Source of the DNA: CAVYUC01 sp963783085
GTDB taxonomy: Bacteria; Bacteroidota; Bacteroidia; Bacteroidales; Prolixibacteraceae
Length of the DNA stretch: 64,000 nt
Reading direction: 5' to 3'
NCBI GenBank assembly: GCA_963783085.1
Contig: CAWAMJ010000012.1
Location: 62,001-126,000 of the forward strand
The notes beneath the pieces were generated by a model. The model searched no databases, was not told where the DNA came from, and saw only the letters and a program-made list of their open reading frames with translations. The stretch's first letter is position 1. The number at the start of each line of letters is the position of its first letter. This document shows, piece by piece, positions 35,526-45,681 of the stretch. The position numbers were made by a program, and so were the translations under genes.

Positions 35526-37166
35526 TTAAATATCGTTTTCAGGTTGAAAATTCGGATATGAATAATTAACAGCCGGAACAAAAGTTTCCTTAATGGTACG
35601 GATGGAAGTCCAGCGCAACAGGTTAAAAATTGAGCCGGCTTTATCGTTTGTCCCCGAGCCACGGGCGCCGCCGAATGGTTGTTGCCCTACCACAGCACCG
35701 GTTGGTTTATCGTTAATATAAAAATTTCCGGCGGCGTTGGTCAGGCATTTTACAATCTTTTCGATGTTGTACCTGTTTTGGGAAAAAACCGCACCGGTTA
35801 AAGCATAAATTGAGGTTTTGTCGAGGATATCCAGCGTATCGTCCATTTTTGCGTCTTCGTACACATAAATGGTTAACACCGGGCCAAACAACTCCTCGTG
35901 CATGGTTACATAATCGGGGGTTTTAGCCTGAATAACAGTTGGTTCGATGAAATAACCTTTTGATTTATCGCATTTGCCGCCAAACAAAACAGTTGCATCT
36001 TTCGCGGTTTTGGCTCGTTCAATATAACCCTGCAGCTTATCAAAAGAAGCTTCGTCAATCACCGCATTGAAGAAATTGGTGAAATCTTCCGGCGGACCTA
36101 TTTTGACAGTCTTCAGTTCGTTGCCCAATTGTTTTTTCACTTTCGGCCACAAGCTTTCAGGCACATAAGCGCGCGAAGCCGCCGAGCATTTTTGGCCCTG
36201 GTATTCATAAGCGCCACGTACCATAGCGGTTACCAGTTGCTGAACATTTGCAGTGTTATCAGCAAAAATAAAATCTTTACCTCCTGTTTCACCAACAATC
36301 CGCGGGTACGACTTGTATTTGAATATATTATCGCCAATGGTTTTCCAAATGTGTTGAAAAACTTCTGTTGAACCGGTAAAATGAATACCGGCAAATTTCG
36401 GATGCGTTAACACCACATCAGCGGTAACGGGGCCGGATGCATAAACCAGGTTAATCACTCCGTCCGGAATGCCGGCTTCCTTAAAAACTTCCATAATTAC
36501 ATGCGCTGAATATACCGCAGTTTTCGATGGCTTCCATATAACTACGTTTCCCATCAATGCAGGAGCAGCCGGAAGATTTCCGGCAATGGAAGTGAAATTA
36601 AACGGAGTTAGCGCAAATACAAAACCTTCCAGCGGCCGGTATTCATTGTAATTCCAGATTCCTGGCGCCGATTCAGGCTGAATGTTGTAAATATTGATCA
36701 TTTCTTTTACGCCAAACCTGAAAAAATCCGCCAGTTCACAGGCGGCATCAATTTCGGCCTGATGTGCATTTTTCGATTGCCCCAGCATGGTAGCTGCATT
36801 GATTTTCGCCCGATACGGCCCGGATAATATATCGGCGGCTTTCAGAAAAACAGCCGCCCGGTGTTGCCATGACAGGTTTTCCCAGGCAGGTTTTGCTTCC
36901 AGCGCTGCATCGATGGCCATTTCCACATGGCTGGCATCGCCCTGGCTATAATATCCCAGCGTGTGGTTGATATCATGCGGAGGAAACATCCTGATTTTCC
37001 GATCCGTAAAAACATCCTTTCCTCCAATCACCATTGGCAATTCTACTTCTTCCGAACGCATTTCGTTCAGCATTTTCTTAAGTTCCTCTCGTTCGGGAGT
37101 TCCCGGGGCATAACTTAAAACGGGTTCGTTCTTTGCAACAGGAACGTTAAAAAATCCTTTTGACAT
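35526..37166 (-). CDS. pruA: L-glutamate gamma-semialdehyde dehydrogenase
   Basis: The 546-residue enzyme matches the stand-alone 1-pyrroline-5-carboxylate dehydrogenases of the ALDH superfamily, which oxidise glutamate semialdehyde to glutamate in proline degradation. Motifs are FALTPFNFTSIAGNLPAAPA, VIWKPSKTA, GIHFTGSTEVF, the general base Glu in VGETGGKDF, and the nucleophile Cys in GQKCSAASRAYVP, then HEELFGPVLTIYVY. Length and N-terminus (GFFNVPVAKNEPVLSYAPG) are normal. No proline dehydrogenase is next to it. Confidence 0.96.
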   Translation of the reverse strand: MSKGFFNVPVAKNEPVLSYAPGTPEREELKKMLNEMRSEEVELPMVIGGKDVFTDRKIRMFPPHDINHTLGYYSQGDASHVEMAIDAALEAKPAWENLSWQHRAAVFLKAADILSGPYRAKINAATMLGQSKNAHQAEIDAACELADFFRFGVKEMINIYNIQPESAPGIWNYNEYRPLEGFVFALTPFNFTSIAGNLPAAPALMGNVVIWKPSKTAVYSAHVIMEVFKEAGIPDGVINLVYASGPVTADVVLTHPKFAGIHFTGSTEVFQHIWKTIGDNIFKYKSYPRIVGETGGKDFIFADNTANVQQLVTAMVRGAYEYQGQKCSAASRAYVPESLWPKVKKQLGNELKTVKIGPPEDFTNFFNAVIDEASFDKLQGYIERAKTAKDATVLFGGKCDKSKGYFIEPTVIQAKTPDYVTMHEELFGPVLTIYVYEDAKMDDTLDILDKTSIYALTGAVFSQNRYNIEKIVKCLTNAAGNFYINDKPTGAVVGQQPFGGARGSGTNDKAGSIFNLLRWTSIRTIKETFVPAVNYSYPNFQPENDI

Positions 37167-37406
37167 AGCTCTTTATTTAAATTTTTATTCATATCCGACG
37201 ATACAAAACTAAAGAAACAAGCCCGTTCATTTCATAACAAATATCAGGGAAGCAAATATTCTTAAAAGGCTGGCAAACAAAGCGTAAAATAAATCAATCC
37301 GAAAAAAAATAAAAATTATGGATTAAACTTTACCTTTGCCAAAATTTGTATGCTGAGAATTTCATTTATTTATTGTTTTTAAACAGGAATCGTTATTTTT
37401 ATAGCG

Positions 37407-39485
37407 TTGAGCAAACCTTTTTATCATAACGTTACAGAGAAACTGTGGGCCAGTAACTCTCCGAACGAAAAAAAACGGCTTTTTGAACTTCTGGTAATGA
37501 TGTCAATTATTCAGGGAGTAACCGTTTTTACATTCGCGTACAGTTTAGTTAAACCAGCCGAAGGGGATTGCTTTTTATGCAACCTCGGGTTACTTTTGGT
37601 TCCTTTGCTTGCCATCGTTTGCCTTCTGAATAAAAAAATAAACTGCGCCCTCAACACAACTTTTACGATACCACTATTTATATATGCCTTTTATTTATCG
37701 GGTTTTAACAATCACCCGCCGGCAGCCGAAACCATTTATTATTCCACCTGGTGGTTATTGTCAGGACTGTTTCTGCTGTTCATTTTTTCAGAATCGGTTT
37801 CGAAGGTCACACTCTATTTTATACTCTCGCTTGTTACCATTGGTTTTCAGTTGTTCAAAACTCATCGTCTTTCAATCAACTTAAACGAAAACAGCCTGAT
37901 AAATCATCCGCTGGTTATTTTAACCGCTGCATTTACTGCCGGAATCCTTTTGCGTATTCGTTATCAGCGTAGAATTGAAGTTTTATCCGGAAAGCTGGAT
38001 TTCACCCAAAAAGGCATTTCGAAGGTTTTTCAGGAATCGAAATTTCTTATTGCCCGGATTAAAACCGACCGCGATGAAGCCGGAAACATTGAAAAACTGT
38101 GGATTGAAAAAGTAAATAATGCTTTTGAGTCAGCTTTCAAAATCAATTTATATGAAGTACAGGGACAGGAAGCAGCGTATGTTTTTGAACTGGTTTTCCG
38201 CGAACTGTTCGATATCAACAAGATGCTGCTCTTCGAAAACCGGAAAACAAAAGAATTTCATGCCAAAAACCTGGAGCGCTGGTATAAAATAAACATCATT
38301 AAACCTGATTCGGAAAGGGTTTTCGTAATTCTGGAGGATATTACCAAAACAAAGAAAAAGATAGCAGAACTGGAACAGGGGAAAAAAAGGTACAAAGTAC
38401 TGCTGGAAGCTATTCCCGATATGTTTTTTGTTATTGGGAAAGATGGCATGTACGAGGATTTTGTGATAAAAGAAAGCGATTTGTTTAAACTGGAAGATGC
38501 AAATATTGTCGGGAGCACCATTTATGATGTAGGATTTCCGGAAAATATGGCAAAGAAAATTCACCAGTGTATTCATACCTGTATCGCAAATAATTCCCTC
38601 GAAACCATCGAATATTCGCTCACAACCCCCAACGGAATTTTCATGTACGAGATGCGCCTGGCAAAATTAAATGCACGCTCTGTCATTTCCATAGCACGTG
38701 ATATCACCAAACGAAAAACCGCCGAAATCGGACTTGAAAAAGCGATAAAGAAAGCAGAAGAATCGGACAGGCTGAAGTCCGCTTTCCTATCGAACCTGTC
38801 GCATGAAATCAGGACGCCACTGAATATTATCACCAATTTCACACGGATGTTGACCGAAGCAGATATGGACGACGAAGAAAAGACAGAAATCTCGGATGCC
38901 ATCATGCAAAATGGTTCGCAATTGTTGAACATGATCGATAATACCGTCCATCTTTCTCAAATAGAAACCGGCACCGTCATCCTCAGCCCGCGTTTTTGTA
39001 AAATAAACACATTAATCCGCGACGTATACAACTGGTTTCTGCCCAACATCCCCGATAATAAAAAATTGAAGATCAACCTGAAAATAAGTGTTCCCAATCC
39101 GGCATTCGGATTTATTTCTGATCCGAACCGGTTAAACGATGTCCTTAAAATTCTGGTAGACAATGCCGTTAAATATACGCCCAAAGGGGAAATTGATTTG
39201 GGTTATGAAATGCTCCGCAACGAACAGGTTAAGTTCTATGTTTCAGACACCGGTATTGGAATCCCGGAAGAAGAAGCAGAAAACATATTCAGCCGTTTTT
39301 ACCGGGTGCAAAATAAAATTAACGAACGCACATCGGGTTCGGGGCTTGGGCTGCCAATTGCCAGGCATTATGTCACCTTGCTGGGGGGCGAACTTCAACT
39401 GGAATCCACACCCGGGAAAGGCACCCGGTTCTGGTTCTCGCTGCCTTTCCGTGAAGGAGAAGGATTTCTGAGGATCGTAAACTAA
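37407..39485 (+). CDS. PAS-domain hybrid-free membrane histidine kinase
   Basis: The 692-residue kinase has about six membrane helices in residues 25-200, two PAS-like regions (about 210-320 and 330-440; VLLEAIPDMFFVIGKDG), a HisKA dimerisation domain with the phospho-His in AFLSNLSHEIRTPLNII, and a HATPase_c domain (ILVDNAVKYTPKGEI, SDTGIGIPEEEAENIFSRFYR, GSGLGLPIARHYV). There is no receiver domain and no adjacent regulator, so it is an orphan. The start is a TTG at 37407; TACCTTTG at 37331-37338 could be its -7 element, but no -33 box is evident. Confidence 0.9.
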   Translation: MSKPFYHNVTEKLWASNSPNEKKRLFELLVMMSIIQGVTVFTFAYSLVKPAEGDCFLCNLGLLLVPLLAIVCLLNKKINCALNTTFTIPLFIYAFYLSGFNNHPPAAETIYYSTWWLLSGLFLLFIFSESVSKVTLYFILSLVTIGFQLFKTHRLSINLNENSLINHPLVILTAAFTAGILLRIRYQRRIEVLSGKLDFTQKGISKVFQESKFLIARIKTDRDEAGNIEKLWIEKVNNAFESAFKINLYEVQGQEAAYVFELVFRELFDINKMLLFENRKTKEFHAKNLERWYKINIIKPDSERVFVILEDITKTKKKIAELEQGKKRYKVLLEAIPDMFFVIGKDGMYEDFVIKESDLFKLEDANIVGSTIYDVGFPENMAKKIHQCIHTCIANNSLETIEYSLTTPNGIFMYEMRLAKLNARSVISIARDITKRKTAEIGLEKAIKKAEESDRLKSAFLSNLSHEIRTPLNIITNFTRMLTEADMDDEEKTEISDAIMQNGSQLLNMIDNTVHLSQIETGTVILSPRFCKINTLIRDVYNWFLPNIPDNKKLKINLKISVPNPAFGFISDPNRLNDVLKILVDNAVKYTPKGEIDLGYEMLRNEQVKFYVSDTGIGIPEEEAENIFSRFYRVQNKINERTSGSGLGLPIARHYVTLLGGELQLESTPGKGTRFWFSLPFREGEGFLRIVN

Positions 39486-39555
39486 AGGTTCGCCGTTCAC
39501 AGTTGCAGTTTTCATCGCAACTTCCCGGAATGATGTGACGAGGACACCGTTCCTG

Positions 39556-40848
39556 TTAATACCTGTTTGTAATCGAATTTAATTGCCGGTAGCCAACCAG
39601 CCGGTCGTAGCGGCTGGCCAGGTCGTGGTAGTAAACATAAATCTGGTAATTGTTTTCTGTTTCCCAGTAACTTCCTTCCAGATTTACATGGTCGGCGGTG
39701 GATGAACCCTGCGGCACATAAACGTACTGATAATTGTAATAACCTTGTTTTAGCAGAAGCGTCAGTTCATAGGCGCTGGTATTGAAATTCCAGCTCATCT
39801 CGCTGCTTTTATTGGCGTTCCAGTTGGTTAACGCACCAAAAACATTCACGGTTCCCCCCAGTAAAACCGATTCAAGGTTTAACGTAAAATGCACAAAAAA
39901 ATAATCGCACTCTGTATCGAAATCCTGCACCTGTGGATCGAGGCTTTCTACTACATATTTCCCGTCCATTTCTTCGTAAGAAAAAAACTTTTTCCCCGAA
40001 CGAACTTCATCCGGAACCAGTGTTTTATGGTAATACGGGCGGTGAAACTCCGTGTTCAATACTCCTTCCCCATTCATATTCGTGGTTCTGATATCGAAAT
40101 ACCTGAATTCGTTTCCCGCCGGAAATACGTTTTCACGATTATAATCGTAAACCAACGCCTGATCACGAATAAACAATGGTTTTAAATTGCGGATGGAATT
40201 GTCCCAGCGGTTATTCTGCGTAACCACCACTTTTATTTCCTCCCGCGGGTTCTGAACCTGCAGTTTTTCATGAAACACCGTAAAATCAATTTCCTGGTTC
40301 GAGCCCTTAAATGCGTCAAGTGTGGCGCGTCTGACTGTTCCTTCAATATCCACCATTGGTTCAACAACGTAAAAACGCTTGGTCAATACAATGTTCTCCT
40401 TGTTGCCTTCATAAACCACCAAAGCATAATTGCCTGAGACCTTAAATCTTACATTTTCATTGGGCAGAAGCAACTGGTAATTTACATAATCAAATGTAGT
40501 ATTAAACGATTTTGCATAATCGTTAACGGGATTTTCGTTAAATCCATCAAGGTAATCTGTTTGCGGCATAAAACTCTCGTGCCAGGCTGCATCGCAGTGG
40601 ATTATGGTATAATAGTAATTTTTTACTTCGGTACCCAAATCATCGAACTTTAAAATCAGCGGCACCTCATCACCAATTTCAAACACGGGATCCGACATGA
40701 TAAAGCCGTCGCGATACATCAGCACCGTTTTTATATTTTCATCGTATACAGCATTTTCATAATAAAAATTTTCCTCCTGGGCCCCGCCCGTTAAAAAATG
40801 CAGCAGAAAAATCAACGTCAGCAAAAAGTGTTTTTGTAATGTTTGCAT
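39556..40848 (-). CDS. DUF5103 family protein (type IX secretion plug-like)
   Basis: The 430-residue exported protein has a signal peptide (LTLIFLLHFLTGGAQ). It matches DUF5103, the family that includes the plug protein of the type IX secretion translocon: YENAVYDENIKTVLMYRDG, YYTIIHCDAAWHESFMPQTDYL, and the C-terminal LKQGYYNYQYVYVP. In T9SS the plug closes the SprA channel from the periplasm. No other T9SS gene is in this window, so the assignment rests on family alone. Confidence 0.87.
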   Translation of the reverse strand: MQTLQKHFLLTLIFLLHFLTGGAQEENFYYENAVYDENIKTVLMYRDGFIMSDPVFEIGDEVPLILKFDDLGTEVKNYYYTIIHCDAAWHESFMPQTDYLDGFNENPVNDYAKSFNTTFDYVNYQLLLPNENVRFKVSGNYALVVYEGNKENIVLTKRFYVVEPMVDIEGTVRRATLDAFKGSNQEIDFTVFHEKLQVQNPREEIKVVVTQNNRWDNSIRNLKPLFIRDQALVYDYNRENVFPAGNEFRYFDIRTTNMNGEGVLNTEFHRPYYHKTLVPDEVRSGKKFFSYEEMDGKYVVESLDPQVQDFDTECDYFFVHFTLNLESVLLGGTVNVFGALTNWNANKSSEMSWNFNTSAYELTLLLKQGYYNYQYVYVPQGSSTADHVNLEGSYWETENNYQIYVYYHDLASRYDRLVGYRQLNSITNRY

Positions 40849-41021
40849 AATCCAAAAAGTAGAGTTCCTAATACAAAGAACGTGAAAATTGTTAATTTAA
40901 TCTGAAGTTTCATTTTTTTCGAAAAAATATCCCGAAAAAATCCTGCAGGTAAATGATTTAAATCAACTGAAATGTTGACCAATACGGTCGTTTCCAATAG
41001 CGTAAGTTTCACAATGAAAGA

Positions 41022-41052
41022 TTGTGAAAAGACAATTAATTATTTACTTTTG
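41022..41052 (+). promoter_or_regulatory. Promoter of the nqr operon
   Basis: TTG (41022-41024), 20 bp, then TACTTTTG (41045-41052), a perfect TAnnTTTG -7 box, 32 bp before nqrA. Confidence 0.8.
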
Positions 41053-41084
41053 CCAACCTAAAATTAATCTATTCTTGATACAAA

Positions 41085-42431
41085 ATGTCAGAGGTTATAA
41101 AGTTAAGGAGAGGGCTGAATATAAAGCTTGCAGGTAGTGCTGAAAAAAAGCTGGACACCCTTCCGGTTCCGGCAACAGTAGCGATAAAACCTACCGATTT
41201 CCCGGGTCTCATACCCAAGCTGAGCATCAAAGAAGGCAGTGAGGTAAAAGCAGGAGATCCTTTATTTTACGACAAATATCATCCCGAAATAATTTTTACT
41301 GCCCCGCTGGGTGGAAAAGTGGTTTCGGTTAACCGCGGCGAACGGCGAAGAATTCTGGAAATAGTGATAGGACCCGATGCCGGTGCAGGATTTGCAGAAT
41401 TTACAAAAGCCGATCCTTCCGCACTTTCGGCTGAAGAAATTAAAGAACAGTTATTAAGGAGCGGGACATGGCCTTTTATTAAAAGGCGCCCTTACGGAAT
41501 TACTGCCTCGCCCGCTGAAAAACCCAAAGCAATTTTTATTTCCACGTTCGATACCGCACCGCTTGCACCCGATTATAATTTTGTTTTGGAAGGTCAGTTG
41601 TCTACGTTTCAGACAGGAGTTAATGCGCTGGCTAAATTAACCGATGGAAAAGTACATTTGGGAGTAAATGAAAGTTCGTCGTTTACAGAAATCAAAAATG
41701 CCGCGATTGAACAGTTCAGCGGCCCTCATCCAACGGGAAACGTTGGCGTTCAGATTCACCATGTTTCACCGATTGTTAAAGGCGATGTGGTTTGGACGGT
41801 AAACGTGCAGGACGTGCTTTTCATCGGCAGGTTGTTCGAAACCGGAAAAGTTGATTTTTCCAGAATTTATGCGCTCACAGGCTCGGAAGTCGAAAAACCC
41901 ATGTATGTTAAATCGGTACTTGGCGCCCCCGTTGCGCCGGTGGTAAAAAACCGCTTGATTAATGTTGACTACAAACAACGCATCATCAGCGGAAATGTTC
42001 TTACAGGCGTACAATTGAAAAAAGAAAACTACCTGGGCTTTCACGATTCACAGGTAACTGTTATTCCTGAGGGCGATCAGTATGAATTTCTTGGATGGGC
42101 TTCGCTGGGCGTTAAAAAATTCAGCGCGTCAAAAACCTTCCTCTCGTCGCTGCTTCCGGAAAAAGGCTATAAATTAAATGCCAATTTACATGGCGGTGAA
42201 CGGGCTTTCGTAATGACCAACCAGTACCGGAAAGTAGTCCCGATGGATATTATGCCGGTAATTTTATTGAAATCGATTCTGGCGAATGATATCGACAAAA
42301 TGGAGCAACTGGGTATTTACGAAGTGATTGAAGAAGATTTTGCGCTGTGCGAATATATTTGTGTTTCAAAAATTAAAGTACAGGATATTTTGCGCACCGG
42401 CATCAATACCATGATAAAGGAACTTGGATAA
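41085..42431 (+). CDS. nqrA: Na+-translocating NADH:quinone reductase subunit A
   Basis: The 448-residue cytoplasmic subunit matches NqrA (IKLRRGLNIKLAGSAEKKL, PTDFPGLIPKLSIKEGSEVKAGDPL, and KRRPYGITASPAEKPKAIF). NqrA is a peripheral subunit of the Na+-pumping NADH:quinone oxidoreductase that faces the cytoplasm. It is first in the nqrABCDEF order, with a promoter immediately upstream. Confidence 0.97.
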   Translation: MSEVIKLRRGLNIKLAGSAEKKLDTLPVPATVAIKPTDFPGLIPKLSIKEGSEVKAGDPLFYDKYHPEIIFTAPLGGKVVSVNRGERRRILEIVIGPDAGAGFAEFTKADPSALSAEEIKEQLLRSGTWPFIKRRPYGITASPAEKPKAIFISTFDTAPLAPDYNFVLEGQLSTFQTGVNALAKLTDGKVHLGVNESSSFTEIKNAAIEQFSGPHPTGNVGVQIHHVSPIVKGDVVWTVNVQDVLFIGRLFETGKVDFSRIYALTGSEVEKPMYVKSVLGAPVAPVVKNRLINVDYKQRIISGNVLTGVQLKKENYLGFHDSQVTVIPEGDQYEFLGWASLGVKKFSASKTFLSSLLPEKGYKLNANLHGGERAFVMTNQYRKVVPMDIMPVILLKSILANDIDKMEQLGIYEVIEEDFALCEYICVSKIKVQDILRTGINTMIKELG

Positions 42432-42492
42432 CCTGGTTTCCGGAGATTGAAGTTTTAACATCCAATACCATATTAACAAACTGTTTGGTAAA

Positions 42493-43659
42493 ATGAATTT
42501 TATAAAAAACTTTTTTGAAAAAACTGAACCGTACGTGCAGAAAGGGGCGAAATACCACTGGCTCCGTTCGGTTCACGATGGTTTTTTTACGTTTATGTTT
42601 GTACCCAAAAATACATCGAAATCAGGTACACACATTCACGACTATATCGACCTGAAACGTACCATGTCAATAGTGGTTCTTGCGCTGGTGCCGGCTATTT
42701 TGTTCGGCATGTACAACGTGGGCTACCAACACTTTAAAGCAATCGGAGAATTTGCTTCCACCGGTTTTTCCGAGGTGTTTTTGTATGGCTTTATACGGGT
42801 GCTTCCCGTCATTATTGTTTCATATGCAGTTGGACTGGGTCTCGAATTCGTTTTTGCACAATTTCGGGGACATGATATTAACGAAGGTTTTCTGGTTTCA
42901 GGAATGCTCATCCCACTGATAATGCCCATTGAAACACCGCTGTGGATGATAGCAGTAGCTACGGCTTTTGCTGTTATTTTCGGAAAAGAGGTTTTTGGTG
43001 GAACCGGCATGAACATCTGGAATCCGGCATTGGTAGCCAGGGCATTTTTATTCTTTGCCTATCCGGCTCAAATGTCAGGAATTTCAGTTTGGGTTTCACT
43101 GAATCCCGGCGATAGAGTAGTTGACGCTTTTACCGGCGCTACACCGATGGCCGACGCAGCAGCAGGAAATATCAACTTCAGCGTTGCCGATGCATTTTTT
43201 GGTTTTATCCCAGGTTCCATCGGCGAAACATCGACGCTGGCAATTCTGATTGGGGCGGTTATTTTAATCATCACCGGCATTGGAAACTGGAAAATCATGT
43301 TGTCCACCCTTTTGGGCGGCCTCTTCATGGGAATCCTGCTGAACATTTTTGCGGTTAACCCATACATGGCGCTTCCTTTCTGGCAGCACCTCATCATTGG
43401 CGGATTTGCTTTCGGCGCTGTATTTATGGCCACCGACCCGGTTTCGGCAGCCCAAACAGAAAGGGGAAAATGGATTTATGGCTTCCTGATTGGCGTTCTG
43501 GCTATTTTAATCCGGGTACTCAACCCTGCCTACCCGGAAGGAGTTATGCTGGCCATTCTGATTATGAATACATTTGCTCCGCTAATCGACCATTATGTCG
43601 TTCAGGGACACATAAAACGCCGGTTGAAAAGGGCAACAGTGAGCCGAAGGACTGCTTAA
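42493..43659 (+). CDS. nqrB: Na+-NQR subunit B
   Basis: The 388-residue subunit is an integral membrane protein with about ten helices. The covalent FMN attachment Thr lies in DAFTGATPMADAA (the S/T-GAT motif). Other matches are YHWLRSVHDGFFTFMF and FMATDPVSAAQTERGKW. NqrB carries FMN and riboflavin and is central to Na+ translocation. It lies 61 bp after nqrA. Confidence 0.97.
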   Translation: MNFIKNFFEKTEPYVQKGAKYHWLRSVHDGFFTFMFVPKNTSKSGTHIHDYIDLKRTMSIVVLALVPAILFGMYNVGYQHFKAIGEFASTGFSEVFLYGFIRVLPVIIVSYAVGLGLEFVFAQFRGHDINEGFLVSGMLIPLIMPIETPLWMIAVATAFAVIFGKEVFGGTGMNIWNPALVARAFLFFAYPAQMSGISVWVSLNPGDRVVDAFTGATPMADAAAGNINFSVADAFFGFIPGSIGETSTLAILIGAVILIITGIGNWKIMLSTLLGGLFMGILLNIFAVNPYMALPFWQHLIIGGFAFGAVFMATDPVSAAQTERGKWIYGFLIGVLAILIRVLNPAYPEGVMLAILIMNTFAPLIDHYVVQGHIKRRLKRATVSRRTA

Positions 43660-43678
43660 CTCGTAAATTATATGAATC

Positions 43679-44377
43679 ATGGACAGAAACAGTAATACAT
43701 ATACATTCATTTATGCATCGGCAATGGTTATTCTGGTTGCCGCAGTGCTTGCTTCGGTATCGATGGCTTTAAGGCCCAAGCAACAAAAAAACACTGAAAT
43801 CGAAAAAAAACAAAGTATCCTTGCGTCGGTAAATGTTGAAACAACCACAAAAAATGCAGAAGATATTTTTGCAGAAAAAATAAAGAATCAGTATGTGGTT
43901 AATACGCAAGGTGAAAAAGTGGAAGGTGACGCATTCAATATCGATTTAAAGAAGGAATATGCAAGACCTTTGGAAGATCAAAAACTCCCTGTTTTTGAAA
44001 TTCAATCCGAAGAAGGTTTAAAATACATCCTGCCGATGCGTGGAACAGGTTTATGGGGGCCCATCTGGGGATTTGTTTCGTTAAGCGACGATATGAACAC
44101 AATTTACGGGGCCAATTTCGACCACGAAGGTGAAACACCGGGATTGGGGGCTGAAATTGCCACTGACTGGTTTCAGCAGGAATTTAAAGGCAAAACCATT
44201 TTTGACGAATCGGGCGATCTGGTTTCTATAACCGTTACCAAAGCCGGTCAGGACGCGCCTGAAGAACATTCTGTCGACGGAATTTCAGGAGGTACCATTA
44301 CCAGTAAAGGACTTCAGAAAATGTTGATGGACGATTTTACCAAGTATAAAGCATTCTTAAACAAGAAAAAATCATAA
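43679..44377 (+). CDS. nqrC: Na+-NQR subunit C
   Basis: The 232-residue subunit has one N-terminal membrane helix (IYASAMVILVAAVLASVSMAL) and a periplasmic domain with the covalent FMN motif DGISGGTITSKGLQ, where the Thr is the attachment residue. Gly replaces the commoner Ala in SGAT. The ATG is at 43679, 19 bp after nqrB. Confidence 0.96.
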   Translation: MDRNSNTYTFIYASAMVILVAAVLASVSMALRPKQQKNTEIEKKQSILASVNVETTTKNAEDIFAEKIKNQYVVNTQGEKVEGDAFNIDLKKEYARPLEDQKLPVFEIQSEEGLKYILPMRGTGLWGPIWGFVSLSDDMNTIYGANFDHEGETPGLGAEIATDWFQQEFKGKTIFDESGDLVSITVTKAGQDAPEEHSVDGISGGTITSKGLQKMLMDDFTKYKAFLNKKKS

Positions 44378-44380
44378 GTG

Positions 44381-45025
44381 ATGAGCGAACCATTATTTTC
44401 GAAGAAAAATTTAAAGCTGCTCTCTGATCCCATGAACAACAGCAACCCTATAACCGTACAGGTTTTGGGTATCTGTTCGGCATTGGCAGTAACAGCACAG
44501 CTCAAACCAGCAGTGGTTATGGCGTTGTCGGTTATGGCCGTTTTGGCGCTGGCAAACGTTATTATTTCTTTATTGCGCAATACCATCCCCAATCGTATCC
44601 GCATCATCGTTCAACTGGTAGTAATTGCCGCTTTGGTAATTCTGGTTGACCAGATATTGAAAGCATACGTTTATGATGTGAGTAAACAGCTTTCCGTATT
44701 TGTGGGATTAATCATTACGAACTGTATCCTGATGGGCCGGCTGGAAGCATTTGCTTTAGGCAACCGTCCGTGGCAGTCGTTCCTCGACGGCATCGGAAAT
44801 GCAGCCGGTTACGGAATTATCCTGATTATAGTTGGTCTGGTCCGGGAATTCTTCGGATCAGGCTCTATTTACGGATATCAGTTGATACCCGACAGTTGGT
44901 ATATCGATAACGGCGGTTTTTATTCCAACAACGGGATGATGATATTGCCGCCGATGGCTTTGATTACTGTGGGTGTGATTATTTGGGTACAACGCAGCAA
45001 GAACAAAAAGTTAATTGAAAATTAA
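44381..45025 (+). CDS. nqrD: Na+-NQR subunit D
   Basis: The protein is a six-helix membrane subunit: NNSNPITVQVLGICSALAVT and VGLIITNCILMGRLEAFAL are diagnostic. I use the ATG at 44381 rather than the GTG one codon earlier; it lies 3 bp after the nqrC stop. NqrD and NqrE form an inverted pair that holds an Fe centre. Confidence 0.96.
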   Translation: MSEPLFSKKNLKLLSDPMNNSNPITVQVLGICSALAVTAQLKPAVVMALSVMAVLALANVIISLLRNTIPNRIRIIVQLVVIAALVILVDQILKAYVYDVSKQLSVFVGLIITNCILMGRLEAFALGNRPWQSFLDGIGNAAGYGIILIIVGLVREFFGSGSIYGYQLIPDSWYIDNGGFYSNNGMMILPPMALITVGVIIWVQRSKNKKLIEN

Positions 45026-45045
45026 CAGCCAAAACAGAATTAGTT

Positions 45046-45663
45046 ATGGAAAACCTGATAAATATATTCATCAAATCGATTTTTATCGAGAACATGGTTT
45101 TTGCCTATTTTTTGGGCATGTGTTCTTATCTGGCAGTTTCGAAATCAGTTAAAACAGCAACCGGACTCGGAATTGCAGTAGTGTTTGTTTTGGGCATAAC
45201 CGTTCCGGTGGATTACCTGCTCGAAAATTATGTGCTCAGCGAAGGTGCATTAAGTTGGTTAGGTCCGGACTTTGCCAACATCGATCTCGGCTTTTTATCC
45301 TTCATCATGTTTATTGCAGTTATCGCGTCTATGGTACAGTTGGTTGAAATGATAGTTGAAAAGTTTGCACCGGTCCTTTACACGCAACTGGGAATTTTTC
45401 TCCCGCTGATCGCTGTTAACTGCGCCATTCTTGGAGGTTCACTGTTTATGCAGCAAAAAGCTTTTGTGAACACAGCCGAAGCAACTGTTTACGGCATTGG
45501 CTCGGGAATCGGTTGGTTTCTGGCCATTGTAGGTATTGCTGCTATCCGGGAAAGGCTTCAATATTCCAATGTTCCTGCACCGCTTCGCGGACTGGGGATC
45601 ACGTTTATTGTAACCGGCTTAATGGGACTGGCGTTCATGGGATTTATGGGAATTAAATTATAA
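45046..45663 (+). CDS. nqrE: Na+-NQR subunit E
   Basis: The 205-residue six-helix membrane subunit matches NqrE (FIKSIFIENMVFAYFLGMCS, VNCAILGGSLFMQQK, IAAIRERLQYSNVP). The conserved cysteines in FLGMCS and VNCAI are the Fe-cluster ligands shared with NqrD. It starts 20 bp after nqrD. Confidence 0.97.
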   Translation: MENLINIFIKSIFIENMVFAYFLGMCSYLAVSKSVKTATGLGIAVVFVLGITVPVDYLLENYVLSEGALSWLGPDFANIDLGFLSFIMFIAVIASMVQLVEMIVEKFAPVLYTQLGIFLPLIAVNCAILGGSLFMQQKAFVNTAEATVYGIGSGIGWFLAIVGIAAIRERLQYSNVPAPLRGLGITFIVTGLMGLAFMGFMGIKL

Positions 45664-45681
45664 CAAATAAACCGATTTTCA